This document shows positions 1 to 8,700 of a stretch of DNA of 19,039 bases, in pieces. Every line of letters begins with the position of its first letter. Positions within the stretch are counted from its first letter, which is position 1. Made by a program: the position numbers and the translations under genes. The notes beneath the pieces were generated by a model. It was not told the DNA's origin. It searched no databases and saw nothing but the letters and a program-made list of their open reading frames with translations. Source of the DNA: JBLIOB01 sp047639575 (lineage in GTDB: Bacteria; Bacteroidota; Bacteroidia; Flavobacteriales_D; Parvicellaceae); assembly GCA_047639575.1 (NCBI GenBank), contig JBLIOB010000051.1:1-19039 (forward strand). Direction: 5' to 3'.

Positions 1-10
1 TTTAGGGGAC

Positions 11-46
11 GATGTTTTACTGCTTCGTTCAGAAGTAGAAAACATC
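11..46. terminator. Imperfect 15-bp hairpin at the left edge
   Basis: The outer arms GATGTTTT (11-18) and AAAACATC (39-46) pair perfectly. The inner arms CTGCTTC (20-26) and GAAGTAG (32-38) pair with one G-T wobble, around the loop GTTCA and with one bulged A at 19. No clean T-tract follows on either strand, so calling it a terminator of an upstream gene outside the window is inference. It could also be an intergenic repeat. Confidence 0.35.
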
Positions 47-79
47 CGAGGCGAAATCCCAATTTTATTTAACACTTCA

Positions 80-114
80 TTGAACCTTTTCTTCAATCTT
101 GACTATTACATTTG
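80..114 (+). promoter_or_regulatory. Putative Bacteroidota promoter of the outer-membrane barrel gene
   Basis: TACATTTG at 107-114 matches the Bacteroidota -7 consensus TAnnTTTG exactly. A TTG at 80-82 can serve as the -33 element, although the 24-nt spacing is slightly long. Transcription would start near 120, giving a leader of about 50 nt before the ATG at 171. Because the promoter lies inside the longer frame opened by a TTG at 99, it supports the downstream start. Confidence 0.45.
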
Positions 115-170
115 TAACGAGTAACCGATTTAATAATTCGCGTTACACCCGTGATAAGAATTTAGTGAGG

Positions 171-2705
171 ATGATGAGATTAACCATATTGATAATAGCA
201 ACTGCTCTAACGTTGCAACTAAGTGCACAAAGCACTTTCACCATAAAAGGTAATGTACTAGGTTCAGAAGCTGCTCCAATAGAATTTGGAGATGTGCTAC
301 TGCGGAGCTACGAAGACTCTTCCATGATTAAAGGAGGACTGATTACAGATGGCGTTTTACTAATTCAAGGAATTGAGAATAAGTTATCTATAATAGAAGT
401 TCGGGCTACTGGTTATGAATCTAAGCTGTACTCATTGTCAATGTATCGAGTAGTTACTGATGAAGGGCCAACGAGAAGAAATTATAAAGTTAACGACACC
501 ATCGAATATTTAGATGGTGATTTAGAATCATCAATGTTCTATCAAATTGACTCATCTGAAGCACAACACCCTCCTCATATCATTGCCAAATTAGTTGGAG
601 ATACAATCTTCTTAAATGAATTGACTTTAAAAGAAATCGAGACACTTAAAGGTGCCGAAGTAGTTCACTTCAAACCTACATTCAGAAGAGATGGCGACAA
701 GATTATTGTGGATGTAGAAGGATCTGCAATGGCATCTTCAGGTTCTGTTATTGATTTATTACGGAAGTCTCCTGGCGTATTAGTTGATGGGCAAAACAAC
801 ATTTCTATATTTGGAAGAGGCGCAGCTAGAGTTTATATCGATGGACAATTAATCGCTTCAAATAACATACTGCGAACCATTTCAAGTGAGGAAGTTAAGC
901 AGGTTGAAGTAATTAAAAACCCAGGTGCTGAATATGACGCAGAAGGGAAAGGTGGCGTAATTAATATCATTACAAAAAATGCCAATTTAGAGGGGTATAG
1001 TGGAGTTCTATATGGATCAGGGGCACAAGGAATAGATTACTTTTCCTCGGCAGGAGGAAACTTCAATTATAAAAAAGGGAAAGTTGCAGTACTTGGCGCT
1101 GGTAATTGGTTTTACGGAACTCGAGGGTCTACATCAGATTACTATAGAACTATATTCGATCTCGCTGGGAATCAATATTTTGATAATGCCCTGACTAATA
1201 TCAACGAAATTAATAACTGGAATGTAAGATTAGGTCTGGACTACTCTATCGATTCTCTTTCTACTATTGGGTTTCAGTGGAAATCTATTAACGACAATGT
1301 ACAAACCAGTACCGCTAACGTAAACGATTTGTTGGATAGCAATTTTAATTCAATACAACGCTTAGTTACTGAAACTAGTAGAGCTGCAAAAATGAATAAT
1401 AACGGTTTTAATCTTCATTATAAATTTCGAAACGATTCAACCGGTGTTAACTGGAATACTAGCATTGACTATACTTGGTATACTTCAAAAGATCAAGGGG
1501 CTATTACAGAAAACCCAAATGATACTGGTGGTTCAGATCATGAAAAATTAAGTACAGGCACAAACGGAATTTCTTTATTGACGGGAAAACTAGATTACAA
1601 CAAAAAGCTAAATGACCATTGGAAATTCAGTCTCGGAGCGAAGTATTACGGTATTTCAAACAACAGTAATTTGCTTTTCCAAGAGCTGGTTGGAACAAAT
1701 TGGGTTAGTGATACTTCTTTAACCACTGGCTTTAACTTCGCTGAAGGTGTTGGTGCTGCGTATGCACAGACCGTTTACAAGAAAGACAAGTTCAACATGA
1801 GACTTGGTATTAGAGGCGAACGAACTCAGACGGCTGGAACATCTTCATTAACCAATGCGAGTGTAATCGACACAGCCTACATGAACCTCTTCCCTACAGC
1901 ATACTTTGGCTATAAGTTCTCAAAAGACTTGGTGCTGGGATTGAACTACACTTCTCGATTTAATCGTCCGCGGTTTCAGGATATAAATCCTTTTGTAGAA
2001 TATTTAGATTCCGTGAGTGCCTTTATCGGAAACCCGTTACTCTTGCCAGAGTACTCGCATAGTGCAAGAGCATCATTAACGTATCTAGAGGCTGCATCTA
2101 TTGAGATTGGCTATACCAGAACCCCGAAAGAACGTTTAACAATGGTAGAGCGTAATTTAATAACCAACGGATTCTTGGTGCAAGACCAAAACATCAATTT
2201 TGGACAGTCATTTAATATTGATCTAACTCTTCCCTATCAGACCAAGAAATGGACCACCTATAACGGGATTGGGTATGCCTACACCACCTACAATTTTAAT
2301 GATCCAGGAACAGGTGAACTAAGAGAAATATCAGTTCCATCGTTTAATTGGTATGTATACAATGAGGTTCAGCTCCCTTGGAACTTCTCCATACAAGGAA
2401 CCTTTTGGTGGACTTCAAGCGGCTTGGAAGGAATCTTCGAATATCAGAAGATCTATGGTTTAAATGCAACCATTACTAAGAAGTTCTTTGATGATGCATT
2501 AAGCCTGAGCTTAACTGGAAACGACATTTTATCTTCTTACATCGAGCAAGGTAAATCGAACCTAGAAGGTTTCGAAGTTCAATACAAAGATCGGTATGAC
2601 ACCCACTTCTGGCAAATTAGAATACAATATGCTTTCGGTAAATTAAAAGGCTTCGATGCTAAGGATAAGGCTGGGAATCGGGAAGAAACAGGACGTATTA
2701 AGTAG
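171..2705 (+). CDS. TonB-dependent receptor-like outer-membrane beta-barrel protein
   Basis: An 844-residue outer-membrane protein. It begins MMRLTILIIATALTLQLSAQ, a clear signal peptide, so I start it at ATG 171 (174 is also possible) and not at the upstream TTG at 99. Residues about 20-100 look like a small N-terminal beta-sandwich (carboxypeptidase-regulatory-like). Residues about 185-270 are a plug domain, with LLRKSPGVLVDG, a VYIDGQ element and the typical VEVIKNPGAEYDAEGKGGVI stretch. The rest is aromatic-rich barrel ending in strand FWQIRIQYAFG, followed by a charged tail. This matches the Bacteroidota outer-membrane beta-barrel family close to TonB-dependent receptors. No SusD-like lipoprotein, regulator or transporter adjoins it, so the substrate cannot be guessed. 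It ends 145 bases before the convergent gene, with a palindromic repeat between. Confidence 0.88.
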   Translation: MMRLTILIIATALTLQLSAQSTFTIKGNVLGSEAAPIEFGDVLLRSYEDSSMIKGGLITDGVLLIQGIENKLSIIEVRATGYESKLYSLSMYRVVTDEGPTRRNYKVNDTIEYLDGDLESSMFYQIDSSEAQHPPHIIAKLVGDTIFLNELTLKEIETLKGAEVVHFKPTFRRDGDKIIVDVEGSAMASSGSVIDLLRKSPGVLVDGQNNISIFGRGAARVYIDGQLIASNNILRTISSEEVKQVEVIKNPGAEYDAEGKGGVINIITKNANLEGYSGVLYGSGAQGIDYFSSAGGNFNYKKGKVAVLGAGNWFYGTRGSTSDYYRTIFDLAGNQYFDNALTNINEINNWNVRLGLDYSIDSLSTIGFQWKSINDNVQTSTANVNDLLDSNFNSIQRLVTETSRAAKMNNNGFNLHYKFRNDSTGVNWNTSIDYTWYTSKDQGAITENPNDTGGSDHEKLSTGTNGISLLTGKLDYNKKLNDHWKFSLGAKYYGISNNSNLLFQELVGTNWVSDTSLTTGFNFAEGVGAAYAQTVYKKDKFNMRLGIRGERTQTAGTSSLTNASVIDTAYMNLFPTAYFGYKFSKDLVLGLNYTSRFNRPRFQDINPFVEYLDSVSAFIGNPLLLPEYSHSARASLTYLEAASIEIGYTRTPKERLTMVERNLITNGFLVQDQNINFGQSFNIDLTLPYQTKKWTTYNGIGYAYTTYNFNDPGTGELREISVPSFNWYVYNEVQLPWNFSIQGTFWWTSSGLEGIFEYQKIYGLNATITKKFFDDALSLSLTGNDILSSYIEQGKSNLEGFEVQYKDRYDTHFWQIRIQYAFGKLKGFDAKDKAGNREETGRIK

Positions 2706-2710
2706 TTTAA

Positions 2711-2834
2711 TAGAAATTAGAGTGGAGCTTTGCTCCTGTTAGAAGTTAGATCACTCACTGCGTTCGTTGTTAGTTAATAATCTAATTTCTAGCAGTCATC
2801 CGAAGGATGACGCACTAAAGGCGAAGCCGTTCTA
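2711..2834. repeat. Palindromic intergenic repeat, copy A
   Basis: This region is packed with inverted repeats. GGAGC/GCTCC encloses TTT at 2724-2736. AGAAGTTAGAT (2741-2751) pairs with ATCTAATTTCT (2780-2790), with one wobble. GTCATCC (2795-2801) pairs with GGATGAC (2805-2811). GGC/GCC encloses GAA just before GTTCTAAC. The blocks AGAAGTTAGA, CTAATTTCT and TAAAGGCnnAGCCGTTCTAA recur in the same order at 3417-3552. The element sits between two convergent genes, so it could also end transcription from both sides. Confidence 0.6.
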
Positions 2835-2850
2835 ACCTCTCCTTCACCGG

Positions 2851-3351
2851 CTATTTGCAGATTTTAAAAGATTTAAAAAACTTTTTCGCGACTTCCTCCT
2901 CGTAATTAGTCTTTTTACCAATGACTACAACTTGATATTGAATTTGCCCGACTATCACTACACGATAATGAATTACTGACGTTTTATCTATGTTGATTAC
3001 AGCAATGTACCCAGAATTTCCTTTTATGTCCCAATCTGATTTAGTGCTTATTTTACCACTTAAACTTTCTACAAAAGAATCCAAAGAAACTTTAGCCAAC
3101 TCTTTAGGTTTTTTCATCGGAGCGGAATGAGTAGTACAAACAACGAAATATACGTTTTCGTTAACCGTGCAAGTAATCTGCGTAGTCTTGTACTTTTCTT
3201 TCTCCTTTTCTGTTATATCAATTGCTCCAGGAAATTTAATTTTGAATTTACCTTCCTCCGATTTATAAGTCTGACCAATTACTTCAGCCGGTTGCATCAT
3301 AGCAATACTGATTAATAGAATAGACAGAATTGGAAGTGCAAATCGTTTCAT
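2851..3351 (-). CDS. Small secreted protein of unknown function
   Basis: A 166-residue protein. The N-terminus is a signal peptide (MKRFALPILSILLISIAMMQ, cleavage probably near residue 27), with no lipobox cysteine, so periplasmic or secreted localisation is expected. The mature part starts with a YKSEEGKFKIKFPGAI segment and ends in a FFKSFKICK segment. That layout, a short aromatic/lysine-rich beta domain closing with an FF.SF-type helix, is common in small uncharacterised Bacteroidota exported proteins, but I cannot assign a named family. It is lysine-rich. The gene stands alone: convergent with the barrel gene on one side, and flanked on both sides by copies of the same palindromic repeat. 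The ATG at 3351 is well placed for the signal peptide. Confidence 0.75.
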   Translation of the reverse strand: MKRFALPILSILLISIAMMQPAEVIGQTYKSEEGKFKIKFPGAIDITEKEKEKYKTTQITCTVNENVYFVVCTTHSAPMKKPKELAKVSLDSFVESLSGKISTKSDWDIKGNSGYIAVINIDKTSVIHYRVVIVGQIQYQVVVIGKKTNYEEEVAKKFFKSFKICK

Positions 3352-3395
3352 TTCGGAATTTTGGTGTAAGATAAGTACAAGTTTAAGATTAGAAG

Positions 3396-3413
3396 GTTCT
3401 GAAGTCTCAGAAC
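3396..3413. other. Perfect 7-bp hairpin upstream of the small secreted-protein gene
   Basis: GTTCTGA (3396-3402) and TCAGAAC (3407-3413) pair perfectly around AGTC. It adjoins repeat copy B and may be part of that element. On the minus strand it would lie about 45 bases upstream of the ATG at 3351. No function can be assigned. Confidence 0.4.
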
Positions 3414-3416
3414 TTT

Positions 3417-3552
3417 AGAAGTTAGACCGGAACTTTCAACTTCGCTAAAAGCTTCGGTGAGTAGAGTTGTTCCTTATAGAAATTAGATAATTAATCAACT
3501 AATTTCTCACCGCCATCTGCAGAAGGACGATTTAAAGGCTTAGCCGTTCTAA
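3417..3552. repeat. Palindromic intergenic repeat, copy B (degraded)
   Basis: This is the second copy, in the same orientation as copy A. It contains AGAAGTTAGA (3417-3426), TAGAAATTAGAT (3477-3488) facing CTAATTTCT (3499-3507), and a conserved tail ending in AGCCGTTCTAA. The GTCATCC/GGATGAC hairpin of copy A is degraded here to CCATCT...AGAAGGACG. Apart from this repeat and the 3396-3413 hairpin, the 3352-3676 gap holds only the upstream region of the next gene. Confidence 0.5.
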
Positions 3553-3676
3553 TCGCGCAATCTCGTTTGTTTCATCAGCGTAAATTGAATCAATCTGAAA
3601 TATAAACTCAATTCTTTAAGTCAAAAAAAAAGTCCTATCTTACTGGTCTAAAGCAGGATAACTTAAAGGAAAACAA

Positions 3677-3844
3677 ATGAAAATTGTAAAAACACTACTG
3701 ATAGTTGGAGGACTAGGTATGATTATGGCTTCGTGCGCAACACATGCCCCATGCCCAGGACTTGGTGGAGAGAACATTGACAAGGAGAGAATGCAGATTC
3801 CTGTTCAGTCTGATGAGATTTTATTAGAAGAAGAGCAGTCTTAA
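3677..3844 (+). CDS. Very small lipoprotein, 55 residues
   Basis: A short gene with good support despite its size. ATG 3677 follows an AAAGGA purine stretch at 3666-3671, a recognisable ribosome-binding site in a phylum where these are weak. The N-terminus MKIVKTLLIVGGLGMIMASC is a lipoprotein signal peptide with lipobox MASC, so Cys20 would be lipidated and the mature peptide would be only 36 residues. A second cysteine follows in CATHAPCPGLG, and the tail is acidic (DEILLEEEQS), ending at TAA 3842-3844. Tiny lipoproteins with a Cys-x(4-6)-Cys-Pro start are common in Bacteroidota, but their roles are mostly unknown. It has no operon partner: upstream is repeat copy B and downstream a broken gene. 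Confidence 0.72.
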   Translation: MKIVKTLLIVGGLGMIMASCATHAPCPGLGGENIDKERMQIPVQSDEILLEEEQS

Positions 3845-3910
3845 TATTTCTTCAATAATTTCAAATTAATATCTTTTATTGAGTATAATATCAATTGGTA
3901 AACTCTACTA

Positions 3911-4567
3911 ATGAAGCACTCTTGAGCTCTATTTCTTGCTCTTTTTATTCTGTTTTGGCATTGGGCAAACTCCAGGAAAACAAGCAAATCAAGTTGTTGA
4001 GATAACAACACTTACAAAAAGTGACATGATTAAAATGGCCGCAGATACAGCTATCATGAACGACATTGGCCCCTGTATTTAAAAAAAATGGTCCTATTCA
4101 CAGGAGTCTTTTCTGGAGATCCATCTTCTAAAAATTATGCAGAACATCTTACTAAGGCGCAATATCACCCTGAACTTGCTAATTGGCGCGATTTGAATAT
4201 CTGGGACTTTGTAGATACAATTACTTATGAAGTCTATAATATCTTCTCACTTGGATTCCATCCAACAAATTCATGTATGATCTTAACTGATAAAGCCGCC
4301 TTCCGTGTTGCCCAGCAAAATGGATTAAAAGGAGAATTTGATGAATCGCTTTTTAGTTTCATCGATGAGGATAATGAAGCACATGATTCAATATCTTACT
4401 TTATATCAGTTCATCAAGTCAAGTCAAAAAAGCAAAGAAGACGTGGCGCACGGCATTCACCTTACTCCACCAAAGAGTATTTAATCAACCCATTTACCGG
4501 AGAATTTCTTAAAAGGAGAAGAAAGAAGTACAATCATAAGACTGGGATGGAAATTTTGGAATGGTGA
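3911..4567 (+). pseudogene. Secreted-protein gene broken by frameshifts
   Basis: Three stretches in different frames fit together as one gene. ATG 3911 opens MKHS and stops. One base over, from about 3918, the frame reads a signal-peptide-like YFLLFLFCFGIGQTPG followed by QVVEITTLTKSDMIKMAAD and NDIGP, and stops at TAA 4080-4082. The coding signal then continues in a third frame from about 4088 to 4567 for 159 residues (start MVLFTGVFSGDPSSKNY, then a lysine/arginine-rich C-terminal part with KKQRRRGARH and FLKRRRKKYN). The second break lies between a C4 run (4070-4073) and an A8 run (4081-4088). Dropping one C gives the natural-looking GPVFKKNG before another one-base shift. I do not recognise the family. 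Taking 4088 as an intact start would give a protein without its signal peptide, so I prefer a pseudogene. Sequencing error is the alternative. Confidence 0.6.
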
Positions 4568-4649
4568 TTTGATTGAGCCAGTTAATTAGGTTCTTTGCTG
4601 GCCCCGATTTGGAGAAGGGTGTTAGGTTTATTTCTTGTGGCTAGTTCTT

Positions 4650-4796
4650 TCAAAGCTTAACCAATTTCTTTGTGATCTCTTCATTATTACCAGTAATAGT
4701 CTGTAAAAAGTAAACGTCAGCACTTAAGTCAGAAATATAAATAGTTAAAATTTCAGTTGTCACCTGATTTTTTCGAACTAATTGATCATATGTATA
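4650..4796 (-). pseudogene. Orphan T9SS sorting-domain tail
   Basis: On the minus strand a 48-codon open stretch ends at TGA (4650-4652). It reads TEILTIYISDLSADVYFLQT and then ITGNNEEITKKLVKL. This is the second half of a type A T9SS C-terminal sorting domain: DLS..VYFLQ, a turn with an amide/acidic pair, and the final KLVKL strand. Going upstream, the frame hits TAA (4797-4799) with no start codon, and the YPNP half of the domain is missing. It is therefore the 3' remnant of a secreted-protein gene. The rest of the 4568-4921 gap shows nothing further that I can support. Confidence 0.62.
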
Positions 4797-4921
4797 TTAC
4801 ACATACGCACCCAACCAACCTTTTACAACTATCGCAAACCTTCTGAAGTTTTTAAAGAATATTAGGAATTCATACTAAAAGCTATCTGTCCATTAATTAC
4901 ATGTGCCGATAACCAGTTTAT

Positions 4922-5401
4922 TTAATCATTGTTTATAGGAGGGAGGTAGTCAATAATTGGCATTGACTCATTTGTTTTTACAAGTTCAACAGGGCCAACG
5001 CCAGAGTTAAATATTAATGTATCCATGTTTTGGTCAACAAATTTAAAGGTAGGCAATGTCCATTTGTAAAATTTTTCTTCTTCCCCAATAGCTATTACTG
5101 ATCCGTTTTCGTAGTCCCCAGGATATTCAGTTCCAATTTCAGCATCTAATCCATAACATTCACGAATATTGATTTTATCATGCAAATGAGTAAGTTCAAC
5201 AAGAGGATAATAGTCAGGGCCACTCCAAACGCCTAAATAATTAACCAATTCTTCAGAAACAGCTAAAGTTAGCTCAATTGGTTTTTCAGATTGAATGCTA
5301 TTATTTATTCGATTATCATTCTTTTCGATTGAATTGCTGCAGTTTGTAAGTACGAATCCAGCCGCTATTAGTACAAAAAGTTTAAAAAGTCTATTTTTCA
5401 T
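4922..5401 (-). CDS. Lipoprotein of unknown function
   Basis: A 159-residue protein. It starts MKNRLFKLFVLIAAGFVLTN and then Cys21, a lipoprotein signal peptide whose lipobox (LTNC) has Asn at -1, where Gly, Ala or Ser is usual. The mature N-terminus is a polar Asn/Ser/Lys linker (residues about 22-42). A compact domain follows with WSGPDYYPLVELTHL, an acidic YPGDYENGSVIAIG segment, and WTLPTFKFVDQNMDTLIF near the end. No family is recognised. With no partner gene on the same strand nearby it looks monocistronic, and a well-spaced promoter lies just upstream. It is probably anchored in the outer or inner membrane facing the periplasm or the surface. Confidence 0.72.
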   Translation of the reverse strand: MKNRLFKLFVLIAAGFVLTNCSNSIEKNDNRINNSIQSEKPIELTLAVSEELVNYLGVWSGPDYYPLVELTHLHDKINIRECYGLDAEIGTEYPGDYENGSVIAIGEEEKFYKWTLPTFKFVDQNMDTLIFNSGVGPVELVKTNESMPIIDYLPPINND

Positions 5402-5430
5402 TTAAGGTTGTTTTATTTGGCTACGTTTTG

Positions 5431-5463
5431 CAAATGAAAAGAATGCGATTTCGAAGTGCCAAA
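5431..5463 (-). promoter_or_regulatory. Putative promoter of the 159-residue lipoprotein gene
   Basis: Read on the minus strand, TTTG (5463-5460) is followed after exactly 21 bases by TTCATTTG (5438-5431). The latter is one mismatch from the Bacteroidota -7 consensus TAnnTTTG. Transcription would start near 5424, giving a leader of about 23 bases before the ATG at 5401. Confidence 0.5.
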
Positions 5464-5576
5464 CTTTCGGTTACTGAGAAAGTTTAATACGATCCAAAAG
5501 CAGCTATTTTATTACTGTTTCTCCTATTTTAGATTAACATTTTTTTCCTGCTGGCTTATTCTATTCAGTCAACTAA

Positions 5577-5696
5577 CTATTTAATTGCACCAAGTTCAGA
5601 AAATATACCATTCTCTAAAGCTTTTACTTCAAAAGTGATAGCTTCCAATATGTATCCCACTCCTAGTGGATTGATTTCCTTTGGCAAAACGCCTTT
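5577..5696 (-). pseudogene. Short unidentified coding relic
   Basis: On the minus strand 39 codons are open between TAA (5697-5699) and a TAG stop (5577-5579). The translation is KGVLPKEINPLGVGYI, then LEAITFEVKALENGIF and SELGAIK. It has no start codon but a protein-like composition: balanced hydrophobic and charged residues, glycines and a helix-like middle. I cannot name the family. It may be the C-terminal scrap of a deleted gene, or chance. The rest of the 5402-5799 gap contains the lipoprotein promoter and the hairpin at 5746-5787. Confidence 0.3.
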
Positions 5697-5745
5697 TTAC
5701 TTACAATACATATGTTTCGATTCTCCTTCAGCGGACTTAGCATTG

Positions 5746-5787
5746 TTAGCATAAACAGCCCCCTTTCTAAGGGGCTGTTTATGCTAA
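5746..5787. terminator. 17-bp perfect hairpin after the large protease gene
   Basis: TTAGCATAAACAGCCCC (5746-5762) and its exact reverse complement (5771-5787) enclose the 8-base loop CTTTCTAA. It starts 12 bases beyond the stop of the protease gene, which is read on the minus strand. The GC-rich inner stem is followed by a T-rich stretch (GTTTA) that itself belongs to the outer stem in both directions, so a bidirectional terminator is the likely role. No long T-tract follows. Confidence 0.7.
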
Positions 5788-5799
5788 TATATTGTATAC

Positions 5800-8700
5800 C
5801 TACTGCTTAATTATTTTGGCTGAAGATACTGTCTCCTGATTAATAATTCTTAAGAAGTAAACGCCATTAGACTCGTTAGTCAAGTCTATTGTTTTTAAAT
5901 GATCACCGGTCAATCCACGGATTAGAGCACTCCAAATCAGTTTGCCCTGAACATCCACAAGGTCAATTGAAATGTCTTCATCTTGCAAGTCACTTAGCAG
6001 TATGTTGAAGTATCCATCACCTGGATTCGGATAAATGTTAAAGTTGATTCCATTATCTTGCTGATCTTTAATACCCACTGAAGAATTAACCGACACAACT
6101 AAAGAGTCCACACAACCATTTGCATCGGTAACAATAACCGTGTAGGATCCGCCAACCAATCCGCTGAGGTCTTCAGTTGTTAATCCGTTACTCCAGCTGT
6201 ATGTGTAAGCAGTTGTTCCGCCTGTTACTGTTAAATCAATTGCACCATCGTTTCCTGCTGATTCATCTGTAGTTGTTGCAGTCAACGCAATAGCGGCAGG
6301 CTCATTGATAGTAATGATCACTGCAGTAGCACATCCACTAGCGTCAGTAACTGTTACGGTGTATGTTCCAGCGCACAATCCAGTTTCGGTAGCTCCATTT
6401 CCTCCAGTTGACCATAAATAAGTATATGGCGCTGCTCCTCCTGAAGCATTAACTGTAGCTGCACCATCACATGCACCATTACAGCTCACGTCAGTTGATG
6501 TAGTTGTAAGAGTTGGACCACCGCTGCTGCCTATTGTAGCAGTCGCGGATCCTGTGCATCCGTTTGCGTCAACAATAGTCGCGATATAAGTACCAACACA
6601 AAGTCCTGTTTCCGTAGAACTAGTTCCTGCTGAAGACCATGAGTAGGTATATGGACCAGTTCCTCCTGATGCAACTATGGTTGCAGTACCATCACATAAA
6701 CCACAATTCTCATCAGTAGTTGTTATGTTTCCAATAACCGAAGTAGGCTCGTTGATGGTAACTACATCATTTGCAGTACATCCGCTTGCGTCCGTAACAT
6801 CCACCGTATAAGTTCCTGCACAAAGTCCAGTTTCCGTAGCTCCGTTTCCTCCAGACGACCATAAGTATGTAAATGGCGATGTTCCACCACTGAGCGTTAT
6901 CGTTGCAGAACCGTCACAAGCTCCGTTACATGAAACATCGGTTGTTGTAGCATTTACTGAAGGAGCACCTGTTGCCACAACGGTAACTACTTCATTTGCT
7001 GCACACCCACTTGCATCGGTAATGATTACACTATAGGATCCAGCACATAAATTGGTAGCTGTTGCAGTCGTTTGATTTCCTGCTGCTGCATCCCATTGAT
7101 ATGAATAACCAGGGTTTCCACCACCACCTATTACGGTTGCAGTTCCATTACAATTTCCACATGTTGCGTCTGTAGATGATGTAGTTCCGAATACAGCCGA
7201 TGGTTCGTTAATGGTTACATTGGAAGCACCAGAGCATCCAATCGCATCGGTTGCAGTTATAGAATATGTTCCTGCACATAAACCAGTAGCCGTTGCAGTA
7301 GTTTGACTCCCTGCCGCTGCATCCCATTGATAGGTGTATGGAGGTGTTCCTCCAGAAATGCTGGTGGTAGCTGTACCGTCACATACACCATTACAACTTA
7401 CATCAGTTGATGAAGTGGTAATTGTTGGACCGCCTCCACTATTAATAGAAGCAATTTCTGAGCCAGTACATCCATTCGCATCCGTTATATTAACCGTATG
7501 TCCTCCAGCACAAAGTCCAGTTTCTGTAGTCGATGCTCCACCAGAAGGCCATGAGTAGGTATAAGGACTTGAGCCACCTGAGGCAACTACCGTTGCAGAG
7601 CCATCACACAAACCACAATTTTCATCGGTAGTTGTTGTATTGCCAATAACCGCAGAAGGCTCGTTAATAATCACGAGATCGTTTGCCGTACATCCATTTG
7701 CATCAGTTATTGTTACTGCATGCGTACCTGCACAAAGTCCCGTTGCTGTAGCTGAGTTTCCACCAGAAGACCATGAATAAGTGTAAGGAGGGGTTCCTCC
7801 ACCTCCAGTTGCTATTGCAGTGCCGTCACAAACTCCATTACAAGAGGCATCGGTCGATGTTGTGGTAACAAATGCAGCCGAAGGCTCATTAACTATAACT
7901 ACTTGATTGGTCGTACATCCATTTGCATCAGTTACTGTTACGGTATAAGATCCAGCACAAAGTCCTGTTAATGTTCCAGTTGCTCCACCAGAAGGAGACC
8001 AAAAATAAGTGTAAGGAGCTGTTCCTCCAGTTGCATTTGCTGACGCAGTTCCGTCACAAGCTCCGTTACATGAAACATCGGTTGATGATATAGTAACAAT
8101 TACCGCTGAAGGCTCACTGATAAGAACTGCATCATTCGCAGTACATCCATTCGCATCCGTTATCGTTACCGTATATGTACCAGCACAAAGTCCGGTTTCT
8201 GTAGCAGATGTTCCACCTGACGACCATAAATAAGTGTAAGGAGGAGTTCCTCCGCCACCAGTTGCTGTTGCATTACCATCACAACCTCCATTGCAAGAAG
8301 CATCTGTTGATGTTGTAGTAACGAAAGTAGCCGAAGGCTCATTGATCGTTACAACTTCATTTCCAGTACATCCGTTCGCATCAGTTACTGTGACAGTATA
8401 TGTACCAGCACAAAGTCCAGTTTCTGTAGCTGAAGTTCCACTAGAAGACCATGAATAAGTATAAGGAGCTGTTCCTCCGGATACCGTTACCGTTGCACTT
8501 CCATCACATACGCCATTACAAGAAACATCAGTTCCAGTCGTTGTTACTGTAATCGTAGGACAAGGCGAGGACACACAGAAGTTGTTGATCTCCTGATTTC
8601 CGTAATCTGAATTAGCTGCAATCATTGAGGCAAGCACTGTACTCGATGCATCAGTAATCTGATAAGTACCATCTGCTGTACATGAACCATATTGCGAACC

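Noticed and set aside
99..170. TTG start adding 24 residues to the outer-membrane barrel protein
   Set aside because: The added part would sit before a proper signal peptide, and the best promoter element lies inside it.
4080..4090. Programmed frameshift at the A8 run
   Set aside because: The zero-frame stop TAA comes before the A run, so ribosomes could not slip on it, and another break exists near the start codon.
6076..8547. Regular repeats as a possible CRISPR or satellite DNA
   Set aside because: The units are 225 bp, in frame, and encode a conserved SprB protein pattern with diverged codons.
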